NCBI GenBank assembly: GCA_023014335.1
Contig: JAECYW010000022.1
Coordinates: 1,211,391 to 1,275,390, forward strand
Origin: Galerina marginata
Lineage: Eukaryota; Basidiomycota; Agaricomycetes; Agaricales; Galerinaceae
Length of the DNA stretch: 64,000 nucleotides
Direction: 5' to 3'
The notes under the pieces were generated by a model that saw only the letters and a list, made by a program, of their open reading frames with translations, was not told the origin of the DNA and searched no databases. The stretch's first letter is position 1. Every line of letters begins with the position of its first letter. Of this stretch, positions 43,561 to 55,000 are shown one piece after another. Both the position numbers and the translations under genes were made by a program.

Positions 43561-44107
43561 GCAGAGAGATCACCTAACAGACGACTGGAGGTCGCGCATA
43601 TCAGATTGATGGCGCGACATTGTTATGTAACTTGCAATAGCATGAAAATAGAAAAAAATCTTACCATTTTCCGTACTGTAAACAGGTATTTTCAGATCTT
43701 CCACCTTCCATTATTCTTCTTCCAAATCTTCCAACGACCAAGAAGCTAATAGAAAAAGCCGGTTTTCGCTGAGAAAAAGGCACCTTGCTCCGATCGAGAC
43801 CGGCTGTGGCTTTAACCTTGCGTTGGCAACGAAACCAAAAAGGGCTTTAGAAGGCTGACAACATAGGACTCGGGGCACCCTCCCCACCTTCGACGGAGTC
43901 CTGAACAATTCCAGGCAGTAACAGGGCATGCCTGTTGGCCCCCTACGTCGAGTCTTCTACTATAGCTAACGTCAACGTTTGAACTGGGATTACGACGCAT
44001 TGTTGCAAGCCTCTTTGAAGTTGATTCAAGTTCATTTGACAGTACAATAATACAAAAAAATACATACACTGCATTGACGTACTAGTAAGGCTTGTTCGAG
44101 AAGTTGA
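43561..44107. other. Intergenic, no gene seen
   Basis: Between the FAS relic and the kinase stop codon. A TC/CT-rich stretch near 43695-43735; nothing recognisable. Confidence 0.35.
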
Positions 44108-46324
44108 CTACTTAAACGGGGAATTGATATTGGCCTTCCAACCCTCAACCATAGTTTTGTCATGATCACTTTCGATAACTCCTCCAGGTACGCCAGGGTA
44201 GGTTATTGCGGAACTCCGCTGGACTGGGTAGTTTGCGAATCCCAGCTTGCCCGCCCATTCAAAGTCGACGACCTTGATATCGACTGGCAGTGCAATCCTA
44301 CCATCAGCTTCCAACTTGATCATGAGATTGGCGGATCGAAGATCTCCATGGACAAGCTTCGAATCATTTAAGCGCTTGATGATTTTATCGAGGACATCTC
44401 CAATTGCTTCGAGTTGGCCTTTGGCTAGTAGTTTTGACAACTTTTCAAGTGTAATCCATTTGAAGCCATCGCTGCCTTTCCGAGTGGGTAGATATTGCAT
44501 GAGATAGACCTTTGTATTAATTCCTTTTTTGGATGAAATGCCATAGATTTTGGGAGCGAAATGTGGTGCGAGAGCTTCATGAACGGCCAAACCGTATTCA
44601 CCGTGAACAAGCTTGGCAACGCAGTTTGATCTTTGGCCCCCACTTGGACTTTGGATTACGATCTCCTCAGACGTGGGAATACCCAAACCATCGGCATAAG
44701 CGTAGAAGATCGAATGGCGTAAATCAGCGTCCAAACGACGAATAATTTTTAGTTGTCCTGTATGTGGGGGATCAGAAAAAGTCTGATACTCCTTGAAGAT
44801 GTGTGGGACGCCACTTGTAACTCTACCACCGGCAGGGATGTGGCACCTAAGCAAGGATTGACATACAGCATCAACAGTTGACACGTGAGCTTACGAGGGA
44901 AGGTACTCTATAGCCCTTTTAAGGGCATAGAGGGAACTGGCCAATTTTTCCATGTGCTCCTCAGCGACATCGAGACAGGCAAAGTGCGTTTCAAATACGT
45001 CTATGCAGGGAGCGTCTTGGTGATCTGCCCAGCCACCGCAGATTTTGATATTGGGTCCTAATGAGCGAATTAAGGCCAAGATCCACGAAAACGAACATGT
45101 TACTATAAACGAACCTGACATCGTCATAAGAAACATTGGTGCACCTGTTTCACAGATCCTAACATTGACGTTGACGAGAATGTCGAAGTAGCGACATAAC
45201 TGCATAAACGCGTCTCCATTATCACCATCTTCTAGCTTGACCTCGATGATGAGAATTTTGGTCCTCCGGTCGAGAAGGTTTGGAGGAAACCTCCCTTCGC
45301 AATGCGGCGGGCAAGCCTTAGAATAAACTAAATCAATTCTTCCCTTCTGCCCAGACTCTGCTTCAATGTGCCATTCAAATTCCTCGGTGACCGGGAAGAC
45401 GGTTTTGAACCTTTCGAGAATCTTGTCAGCCCTTTGCCTTTCCCTCTTCAAGGGTTCAGTCAGGATTTCGGCTAGTTCGAATGCAGCTTTACGACACTTT
45501 CGAAAATCTGGATCAGACTTTGACGAGGGGGTCCTGGCCTTAAAGTTATAAAATGCATCGTGCATTATTGCTACGGGGAGTTTGGGTCGATTATGCGCTG
45601 GTCGATGGCATAGTATTGGCTGGCTACCGTTCTGTGTATGGCGCCAGCCGCCTTTCTTTCCGAATTCGCTTGGCGCGGGCTTGACCTTCGGAGGGTAGAG
45701 TAAGTTGGCTAGATTTAGTATGGAATGCCGGGTATCCAATATCACAGAGATAGCCTCGAGTGTGCGATCGTCCCGCTCAGGCCGCAGGGGTTGCTGTCTA
45801 TATTCCTGGGCAAGCTGACCGTATGTAGGGAGTACCATGTTGTGTCCACTCAGGATTGCTATGATTTCCGACGGATTCAGGCAATTAAAGTTTCTAATCG
45901 TTACCTTTCTCCCCTTGAAAGCCTGATCCAACGACAGAATTCTTCTCGTCAATTCTTTAGTACTGTCATGTAATTTGCCATTGGGGTAGAGGCGCCATGG
46001 ATGGCTTTCTGGTAAGAACGAGAATAATTCTTCATAACGCTCGAGTCTGATCATTAAGATCCTGGTCTGCTTGATTATCTCCTCACTAACAGCCGAGGTG
46101 GTGCTCTTTGTTCCATTGTTGGTGATCAGCGACGTTTCGGAGCTCTTTGCTTCATTATTGGGGAACCACGACGTTTCGGAAGACATCTGGCTGTCGGCGA
46201 CATCGACGTCTGATATCATAACCTCGGGAGGTACTGTCGTGACGTCGCTGAGCTTAGGATTGCGGCCCTTGAGCCCAGGATGGCCGACGGGAAGGTTGAT
46301 AGGAAGAAATGAGTCGTCTGCCAT
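44108..46324 (-). CDS. REase-like nuclease domain fused to a protein kinase (Crinkler-like class)
   Basis: Exons 46324-44895 and 44846-44108, one 48-nt intron (GTAAGC...GCTTAG), phase 2, 722 residues from ATG at 46324. The middle (about residues 270-430) looks like a PD-(D/E)XK nuclease fold: FEWHIEAESGQKGRIDLVYS then KILIIEVKLEDGDNGDAFMQ, giving D and E-x-K. The C-terminal exon is a kinase: CVAKLVHGEYG (Lys), HEALAPHF (helix C Glu), YLMQYLP hinge, LVHGDLRSANLM (catalytic loop) and VVDFEWAG replacing DFG. REase plus kinase is the C-terminal architecture described for Crinkler-like proteins of fungi and oomycetes, seen as effector or intragenomic-conflict proteins; here there is no obvious secretion signal. 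Motifs are intact. The role in this fungus is inferred, not shown. Confidence 0.8.
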
Positions 46325-46659
46325 GATGGAAGAAAATGTTGCTAGTTTATATGTCTCGACGATGGTGGTCAGAATCAAAGTCTCTGAGATACGACACTGG
46401 CTGTGAGATTGATGAACCCACAATCGCAATTTGGTCACGCGAACCCACCTGCTTATTATCCAGCGTGAGACGGCTACGAGTCCTATTTATGGTCAGCTGT
46501 ATAAGGGGGTTTCCGTGACGTACCCGGTGTATTCTCCCCAGCCGAATTTCTTCAATTTCCGGCCCACATCCCTATTGCGGAGCGATGCTGGGCATCGTCT
46601 TTGGCCATGTAAGTTAATGGTGGTGAGAGTTTGAAGATGACGACGGAACAGAAGCGGGA
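46325..46659. other. Upstream region of the REase-kinase gene
   Basis: No gene seen. GGCCATGTAA near 46603 recurs near 46755 inside the foldback element. Confidence 0.35.
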
Positions 46660-46802
46660 CTAAAAATAGATCCCGGGCATCGCCGGCTAAATGAGCGAAA
46701 AGAACGAGCCCTATAGGGCTCGTTCTTTTACCGTCTGGGACCCACCAAAATTTTGGCCATGTAATGATCACTTAGCCGGCAAACCCCGTCACCTATTTTT
46801 AG
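46660..46802. mobile_element. Small foldback element with a 32-bp perfect palindrome
   Basis: The outer arms CTAAAAATAG (46660-46669) and CTATTTTTAG (46793-46802), and GCCGGCTAA (46682-46690) and TTAGCCGGC (46772-46780), pair across the unit. Near the centre is AAAAGAACGAGCCCTA and its exact mirror complement (46698-46729). The right arm has about 35 extra bases containing TGGCCATGTAAT, which resembles TGGCCATGTAAG at 46602. Likely a tiny MITE. No clear target duplication. Confidence 0.6.
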
Positions 46803-47289
46803 ACATGCTTCTATTTCCATCCTCACCGGCTTTTCTTGAACCATCTGTCTCCCTCCCTCCTCTTGCGCATTCATCTCCTCAACGCCTCTGCATGTATTGT
46901 ATAAAGTTCTTATCATTTTTCTCGCCTTTATAGAACTAATCTAATATATACATTCACAGAACTTCACAAGGTAGCGCGCTGACAGGGTCGAATGCATCGT
47001 ACGAGCACGTTGCGCGCTCCTTCCAACTGAAGGCTGTGGGCCGACATTTGATTTGTCAAACGGTTAGCCAGGCAGATGGAATATGAGGGAAATCCAGAGT
47101 ATGTGGGACCAGTAGGTACGTTGTAAAGAGTCTACATGAGTCTTTTCACTTTCTTCCTTGTAGCTTCCCTTCCCCATACCCAGTTATTGGGCCAGATCCA
47201 CCCGCGACGACGACATCCAGGTTGCCTCCACCTCTCAATGTTGATGCCGACACCAAATGCCTGCAAATTGGACAATAACATGGCGCCAC

Positions 47290-47570
47290 CTCAACAGTAA
47301 GCAGGGCACCGTTGCTACTGCTCGTATTTTGGACAATTGAGGTTACAAAAAACTTACCAACAGCTTCATACTTTGTGGCGCCGCGGTTTGAGACACAGAT
47401 GACTATTGAGCTAGCCACGCAGGGCGTCAATGACGCACCAAGCAAGGTATGTCCTTTTGACCATCGCTGCCCCCGGAAGCTAATCATAGCCTCCTCCATC
47501 CCAGGTCGACTCGGATGCAGGCCCAGACAACTTGTCAAACGAGGGGTGAAGGTACACCCTATTCAAAGTC
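47290..47570 (+). repeat. Fragment of an unknown gene, partner at 48390-48700
   Basis: Both copies contain GACGCACC(A/G)AG(C/T)AAGGTATGT, an intron-like stretch of about 65-75 nt, then CCAGGTCGA(C/T)TC(G/A)GA(T/C)GCAGGCCCAG and CTTGTCAAAC. Translated they read DAPSK / VDSDAGP with the intron between. The two copies lie about 1.1 kb apart in the same orientation. I do not recognise the protein, and no long frame surrounds either copy, so both look like relics. Confidence 0.45.
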
Positions 47571-48389
47571 GGGTATGTATTTCTCTTCACCCTCTCCTGC
47601 GCTGCGTTAATGACCCTCCCTCTTCGCCTCTTTGCATTTTCATCCATTTGCAGCCTCAGCCCGCATCGGTGTTCCAACAGCCATTACAATACGGAATGAA
47701 TGGCGACGACTGGAATAATCAAGACCTCGCTCTGTCCTTGCGATGGCGGCAGTCTTGGAATCCCCACGCCCCGACCATTTCCTCGCCCGCATCACAGCTT
47801 ATGCCTTTCTGACTGTATTTGCACAAACACTGGCTGACTCAACCGGGAGGACAGCGGCAGCAACGACTGGATAACTGTCCATGTTGTTTGGCTGTGGAAT
47901 ATGCGCTTGTAAGACCTTCGCCCTTTAACCATCGACGTGGGCTGCGTAGCTGACGTCGCCTTGCAGCTTCTCTTCAAGCCAGGACCCACAGGCACCCGTA
48001 CTCCACATCCTCCAAGGCCACCAGTTCCAGCTACCAAACGAAGCCAATAACGACGACTACAGGAGATAGTCAACACCGCTGAAGGGTGGGCAATTCTGTG
48101 AGCAAGAGCAAGAGCGGGAGGGGAGGAATTGTTGGCGATGCCGGCTGCGTGTTTGTTCTGTGGTGAGTCACTTGCTTTCACTTCGTCTCGGGTTTCGGAC
48201 TTACCTGCACTTAGCGACGATATATGCCGCAGGTTGGGGGGTGGAGGTGGCAATCGCGGAGTCAGGAGCTGAGGAGTGCCTGGAGTGGGTGGGCGGGTGA
48301 CGACACAAAATTGGGTGTTGACATCGAAATGTCCCAGTCCCAAGCTCGAGGTGGGCAGACACTAATGTGAGTAAGGATTCAATGAGGGT

Positions 48390-48700
48390 TGGAAGTGTTA
48401 CTTACCTTGTCATTTCGAAAAGTTCTATAACCTTCCCAACCACCATGGAACAGCCAATCACCCCCCACAACTTCGTATTTCATGGTGCCACGGCTTAAGG
48501 ACAGATGCGAGTAGGGCTGGACATGCACGTGGACAACGACGCAGCCTTACCGCAGCCGCTGGACGCACCGAGTAAGGTATGTCTGACCCATAGCCTTCGA
48601 AAGTCTGCCCCAGGAAGCTAATTTTCTTCCTTTTCGCCTTTCTCCATTCCAGGTCGATTCAGACGCAGGCCCAGGACGCTACTTGTCAAACACTGAATGT
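48390..48700 (+). repeat. Second copy of the duplicated fragment at 47290-47570
   Basis: It contains the same GGTATGT donor at about 48575, the acceptor at about 48653 and the VDSDAGPG reading after it. The copy also keeps a similar upstream stretch (CTTCGTATTTCATGGTGCCA versus CTTCATACTTTGTGGCGCCG). Confidence 0.45.
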
Positions 48701-50339
48701 CAAAGCCTCGAGCTTGACTGATCTAGAAAGGCGTGAGTAATGATTCATCAATGCTATGATGGGTTACCTACTTTCGAAAAACTTCCTAACCGTCCAATCA
48801 ACTTGACAGCAGCATCAGCGAAACGCGCGGTCATCAATGTCTCGGATTGCAAGTCGGGGGAGAAAGGTGCTATATTTACAAGGTAAGCAGATTTTCAAAG
48901 AAAATGATACCTATCTGAATGGTTTATGACAGCCTCTACCCCTTGACTTGCCCGCCTGGAACCTTCAATGGCATTTGCGCTCCCTTCTGATCAATATTAC
49001 ATCGACAAACACGAACGGATGAGGCTGCGGGGGTCTGGCAGGTTTTGTTGCCGGTGCATCCAACCGCCGCGGGAAGACATTTGTCAACTTTGGTGGAGGC
49101 ACAAAAGATGCGGGGACTACGTACGCACTGTGGGATATGTACTACTAGTAGTGCATCCATAGTGCGTTGCGTTTCAACATCTGTTATCGACTTGAGATGA
49201 CCGGTTGGCGTGTACAGCCAGAGAAGTCCTCCGCCTCAATTCTGAATCTGTAAGCATGACCGCGAGCTGCCAGCGACGACGGCGCGTGAAGAGAAGCAGG
49301 CGGTGTCAGCATCTGCCGCATGGTTGTGGGCGGGACGTTCTCGGTCCACCGTTGGGCAGGCTCAGGATATGTGCGTGACAGGGAAGAGCTGGCGTACAGG
49401 AGCTTGGAAAAGAAGGCGCTGACTCTGACTGTTCGATTTTCGAAGGGACAAGTGAGTGAGACTCAACTCGACCCTCTATGACAACATTGTCTGACTATTC
49501 CAAAAACTTGTTTTGTGGGCCACCGCTACGCGTGGCAGTACTCGTCTTTTACTTTGCTTGAGGCCATATTGCATGTGTATGGCAGATACAAGGCCATTTT
49601 TAGCACAATAATATTTGCTTTTGAACGTGGTAATACAAGCTGAAGTCTAAATTCTAGGGAAAGCAGGATAAAGAAGACATGCTGCAAGTTGCGAGACTTG
49701 TAGGCTGTCGGAAGCTTCACAGCCTTACCAAGTGGTTGTACGAAAAACGCTCGACGCTTGAATCGCACATGTGACATTGCTCATTTCCTATCAAATGAAT
49801 GCCAATGTCATCTACCGCCCACAACGTGAGTCCGGCAAGCCGAAGCTGTGATACCGACTTGATCAGGGCTTCGTGCAACTGTTCGCTCCCTTATCAAATG
49901 CGGTGCAGAGGAGCGAGACGTCAATGATGACGGCGGCGGCCTCGGAGCTTCTCTGATGGTCATATTGGCCAAACATCTGGTAACGAGCTGGTAACGAGAG
50001 TTCGCTGGGGTGTTAGAAACAAAGTAAGCAGGCGTTCATCATGAAATAGATTGAAGACCTACCCCAGAGCTGCACGTATCACCATTTCCTGAAATGCCTC
50101 TTGAAAACCTTGCACACCCACCCTTCACATCGCTATCCAGGTAGCAAACACAAAGGAAGGACATTTCCTGCCGTCCAAAGGCATCCTATCAGGAATCTGA
50201 GACCAGACAATGACTGGACATGGCTTGAGTCAGTGTAGACACGGACTGTTGCTCGTTGGGAATGGTCTGAATCGAAGTCAAAGAAGGTGATGATAGGCAA
50301 AGGAGGGTGGCTCGTATGAACGGGAATGAATGGAGCATC
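48701..50339. other. Gene-poor stretch
   Basis: No gene I can support. Short GTAAG/AG pairs occur but no consistent frame; 49526-49777 (minus) is open without features. Confidence 0.35.
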
Positions 50340-51945
50340 GAGACCGTACAATAAAGGGCGCCACGATTTTGTTTTGGAACGCATTAAGAGGACGAGAGAC
50401 TAGGGCTGCTTGGATATCGAGTAGGTAAGTGCACAATTCATGTTGATGCGAATGGTTTGCTTACCAGAGTGTATGCTCTTGTAGGACACGCAGACGACCC
50501 CGTTATGTCTGGTGAGTTTTCTACGTCCTTTTGGTTCTGCGGCCTTTCTGATAATTCACGATAGGTTGGGCGGGGTAGAACGAGTCGGTGATGCGGCGAA
50601 CTTTAGCGAATTCGAGAGCAGGTCGACGGTCAGCATGGCTACAGGGTAAGATAAAGCAGCGGCTGCGGATGAGTTTCAAGTTGAGTAAGTCTCTTCTTCG
50701 TTTGCGTTGCTCGGAATGCGGCGTCATCTTCATCCGCTAGGACGATGTGCTGGCCTAACGACAATGACCCAGCCAAGACCGGTGCGAGTCGAAGAGGCCT
50801 GGGCCACGATTCGTCAGTTTTTGAAGGCTACGAGCAGGGCTGCAAAAGTATCGAATGAGTAAGTGTCCTGTTTTTGTGAGATAGCTACTTACCTTGATTG
50901 GAAATAGTCGAGACCGCTGTTCAGCAATCGTGAACGTTGGATGGTGCGGGATGATTTGCTGAGGGCTTGTACGACGTACGGCAGAGGGGGTAGTGGAGAG
51001 GGAGAAAGAAGTTGAATTGTAAGTGCATGCTAACAACGCGTGAATATGTTGCTCACCTTTGCTCAATAGCTTCGCAAACGATCGACGCCAGCACTCCGAA
51101 CTCCGTTTTTGATGCGACGACAATGACGGCGACAATAGACGCGAGTTGAACAGGGTAAATGGCGTGGCCACAATTTTGTTGCGGCTGCATTGGTATTGAG
51201 TGAGTACCATATTTCATGTTGAAGTGAGATAGCTTGCATACCTTGGAAATAGTCGAGATTGCTGTTCAGTGATCATCAACGACTTGAATCATTCGGCGCC
51301 GCGGGTAGCGGCTTGTCCGACAGTCTACGAAGCCATCTGACATCCGTCGTGCAAGTTGAAGAGACTAGGGGTAAAATTTACGAGCTCGAGCTGCAAGAGT
51401 ATCAAGTGAGTAAGAGTCCTATTTCATGTTAATGTAAGATATCTTGCTCACAGTGACTGGAAATAGTCAAGATCGCTGATCGTTGGCACGATTAGGTAGC
51501 AGCTTTGCAAATCTTCTTGTCCTCCTCCGACACCGTCATCCTCTGCGACATGACCCAGGCAAGGCCGGGGCACGATTTCGTTGTTAAGTGATCTGAAGGC
51601 TACGAGCTGCAGTATTGATAATTGAGTAAGTGGCCTCCTTATATTGACGTGAAATAGCTTGCTTACCTTGATTGGAAATAGTCAAGATCGCCGTTCAACA
51701 ATCGTGAACGTTCGATACCGCGGGATGAGCTAGTGGCATGAGGGAAAGGTGGTGGAGAGGGACAAGTTGAAAGGACGAAGGAATGTTGCCGAAGAGGTTC
51801 GGCAAACGGGCCCAGTTACCCGGTCTGATGGCATCACAGTAATTTTCCCAGGGGTTCAACAGGATCTACATGCTTCCAAAAATCCAGGGGTCCGTGTGGA
51901 TTAAAAGAACTCACTTTTACAAGTAAAAGACTCGTAACATTGGTG
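50340..51945. repeat. Array 1 of degenerate intron-like units
   Basis: About six units of 200-280 bp in a row. A unit contains GGGC.ACGATT.TGTTG.., (T/G)GAAGGCTACGAGC..GGGCTGCAA..TATCGA, GAGTAAGTG, a TTTCATGTTGA.GTGAGATAGCTTGCTTACC core, TTGATTGGAAATAGTC, GAGATCGCTGTTCAGCAATC and GTGAACG. On the plus strand GTAAGT...AAATAG looks like an intron; on the minus strand GTAAGC...TTGCAG across nearly the same bases does too. Frames between the signals are short. The right end (51807-51945) is strongly conserved with array 2 and finishes in the hairpin CTTTTAC-AA-GTAAAAG. Confidence 0.6.
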
Positions 51946-52485
51946 AATTCGAGTCAATCATCACGTCGTCCGGGCTACTGTCTGTAGTTGACTCGACCAT
52001 TTATCTACAAGGAACGGCTAGGAGGACGGTCTAGTTCATGAAACAAAGACCGACGCACCCGCGTGTATTTTCAATTGATTGGCTGGTCAGTGGTCATTCT
52101 CACTTGCGATATTTTGTTGTCAAACAGCGGCGCATTGTTTGTTGCAACCTCCTCTGCCAAACACGCACAGCGACTCTTGCGAGCACTTCTGTCTAGCAGC
52201 TACATAGTTCCAGGTTTAACCGACATTCGCAGCGAGTTGTTTAGAAATGCCCTCCTACGAGATCAAGTCCGACTTTGGGACACGGTGACAAGATGGAATA
52301 TCTTACACCCTGCAGTAGGTGTTGCAGGACGCCGAAACATGACCAGCCGAGTACGAGTATATTGTTTGTTTTTACAAGCTTTTTCGCTTCTATTGTCCCG
52401 AAATTCATGGCGTTCACCCCTCATCTCGCGGCGCTTGTCAAAGCGGGGCTCCCTGTAGACGCTCTTCAGGCGGCGTAGTGCTGCT

Positions 52486-54441
52486 ATGTCTGCTAAAGGA
52501 GTTGCGCCTGCTCGACGCTCCCAGGTATGAGTTACAATTGAGACTTTAATATATCCGCCTGCCAGGCCCTCTGCGGCGGGTGCTGGAAACAAAGAGAGAC
52601 TGGTATGTGCCTATCTTTTCCTCCTGTCTGAACTAATCTGATAGCTCATTCATCTTTTAGCCCCACGCACCAATAAAAGTCACTCAGACGTCAAGCAAGT
52701 CCAGCACCGCAAATGTAACTGGCAAAGAGAAGGGTTGCGTGTTCATGCCGTATTATTTTCCGGTTTCTGATTAACCACTACTCGGACCGCGCGCGAACGA
52801 CGCCCATCGGAGAAGGTTGTGGCTGCCCGTCAGTTTGCCTTTCCATAATGATATCGTGTTCTTTCTGACGCCTGACTTAGTTACGGAGAAAGAAGAGGCT
52901 GCCCGTCACCAGGCGGTTCTCGAGGCAAATCGCACTGAGCGTGTGCCAAGCCGTTCCCAGCGCAGGAAAGACAAGGCAAATGGAGTCGATCAACCTGCAC
53001 AGAGTGACGACGAGGAAAGACCCGATGGCACGGTGTGTTGCCTTTCTGATTATGATACTTCAACTCTAACAGTTCCCAGTTTACTTCCCAGCCTGTCGTG
53101 TTGCCAAGGCCAATGCCCAGAAGGCGGCTCTGGTTCAACGAAAGTTCAAGGTCCCACCTCCTGCCCCAGCCTGGGTCCAGAGATCCGAACCACTTACATC
53201 GCGGGTTGTTCCCGCTAAGCGTAATGCGGCACCTCAGCAAACGCAAATAGTTTCTCGTCGTGATTCGGCCTCGCCTTGCTCTCCAGCTATTTTCGTCTCG
53301 GTACCGCTCGTATTCTCTCTCCCGCTCTCGTTCCCACTGTCGGCATCGTGCCCGTCGTACACCAATACGGTCTCCTTCAGTGGAGGACTTCGATATGCAT
53401 GCGCCTGGTGAGAGCCGTAGTTGCAGTCGCTCCTTGTCATCTGCAGCTAGTGTCAATGCCAATGGGAAGGCGAGCACGCTCACCAGAGGACTGGAAGAAG
53501 CATCGTTGATTAGGGAAGCCTGTGATTGCGCCGATCTGGAGACTGCACAAGAAGTCCCGATTGGCCTTTCCCCTCTCATAGCAAAAGTGGTAAGCTCGTT
53601 AATGTTGATACTCAACTTGATATTCCTTTCATGTTTCCCTTTCCCTTCAGATCTCCACCCGTGGTAGCCAAATCCGAAGCAAAGTTATGGGCCGTGCTGT
53701 CACTTACGTGGAGACTCTATACGGCTTCGAAGCGGGCGCGGTAAGTCTATCATCAAGGAAAACCGCCAGCTGGCAGAAACAGCTCAAGCTGAATCACTCC
53801 GGGTTCCTGGGACCTGTACAAAGTAAGTTAGCAGTTTCATTCATTGTCTATTCTCACTCAAGTTGCCTATAGAATCCAGCAAAGGAAACCGGCCTCTACC
53901 AACATCCTATTATACAGAAGATCGTCAACAAGTCCTGGTTCAACAATCCGCGTGACGAAGGGATCCTCTATGTGGATGTCTTTGATCTTCTATCCGTAGA
54001 AGCCATCTCTTTAGTTCTGACTGCGGTGAGCCCGTTCCTTTTTTGTTCATGCACACAACAGCTGAAAACCAGCAAAGATTGAGTGCGCAATTGATGGTTG
54101 GGCAACCGGCCTCAAAACCGAGCTCTCCTTCTACGGATCCGAATATAAACCTATCCACCTCCGTCATGTTAAGACGCTCCGAGCGTTTGGAGTCGCGACA
54201 AGCGAGGACGATTTCCTAGGAAAATTGCAGAGGGTCGCTGTTCAACTTTGGCAGGCGAGACATCATCTCATATTTAGTAGACAGAGAATGCTTATCCTTT
54301 TGTTCTAGGGTTCATGCTGGAGTTTCGTCGTCGGTATCTCAATCAAGTGGCCTCATGCTTTTGGATGCAGCTTTTGCTGCAGCTTTGAAGGAATACAAGG
54401 AGGATACTGAGACTGAGGATGAAGGCAAGGAGGTAGACTAG
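52486..54441 (+). CDS. DUF6532-domain protein, exon structure partly uncertain
   Basis: The C-terminal domain is clear: HPIIQKIVNKSWFNNPRDEG, VEAISLVLTA joined across an intron (GTGAGC...CAAAG) to IECAIDGWATGLKTELSFYG, RHVKTLRAFG, and a last exon with VHAGV, ending EGKEVD stop at 54439-54441. This is the DUF6532 pattern, expanded in mushroom genomes and of unknown function. Upstream, likely exons are ATG 52486, PHAPIKVTQTSSKSSTANVT, TEKEEAARHQAVLEANRTER, RVAKANAQKAALVQRKFKVP, an Arg/Ser-rich stretch, and VISTRGSQIRSKVMGRAVTY with VETLYGFEAG. The exon ending GPVQ (GTAAGT at 53829) joins acceptor AATCCAG in phase. A frame change near 53285 and the non-GT donor before VHAGV suggest some damage or GC-AG splicing. 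It lies between the two arrays. Confidence 0.65.
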
Positions 54442-54649
54442 TTGTTTGGTTTCCTGTTTTCTCCAAATCGCGCATTTGCCACTGAAATATATACAATTTC
54501 CACCTTTTTTTTGCTGCATTCAGTGTTCATTAAGTCTATTGAGTACTATAAGGGCCTATAAATGTATGTCTGCTTAAAGGGTGTTCTGGTGTGGCCTTGG
54601 GTGTGACCTGGTTGATTGAACAGGTTGTGACAAAATGTGATTTATATGG

Positions 54650-55000
54650 TCAGGTAGGGGCAATATGGCTACAAATACATGGCTGTTTCAAAATTTGTAA
54701 AAAAATATCAGTTGATGCCCAATAATCATAATATCCATCAGCGTAGCTTGTGGGCCACCTTCTGACTCTATTAGCATCCTTTCTAATGTTGAATACTTTG
54801 TTGTTGCTGACATCTTGGAGATGGAGCTGAGATAGGTCACATCCAAACATCCAAACTTAACAAATTTGTGAAGGAAATGGTCCATCGAAGGAATGCAGGA
54901 CGACAAGAATTCATAAACAGGGATGATTGATGGGCCCAGGTCCTTGCAGATTGGAGCTTCCTAGTTGCCTTTGCAGCAACAGCAGCCTGTTGTTTGAAAC
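54650..55000 (-). pseudogene. Fragment with the same helical module as the gene at 30-31 kb
   Basis: The minus frame reads GPSIIPVYEFLSSCIPSMDH, then FLHKFVKFGCLDVTYLSSIS and a stop near 54688. This aligns with FMELFLSACGPKFSALAPAI, then CSFGVQNKIEVLCMATW of the 30-31 kb gene: F-L-S-x-C-x-P, hydrophobic heptads, F/S-F-G, and a second helix. The upstream sequence has frame breaks, so it is a relic of a related gene. Function is unknown. Confidence 0.45.
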
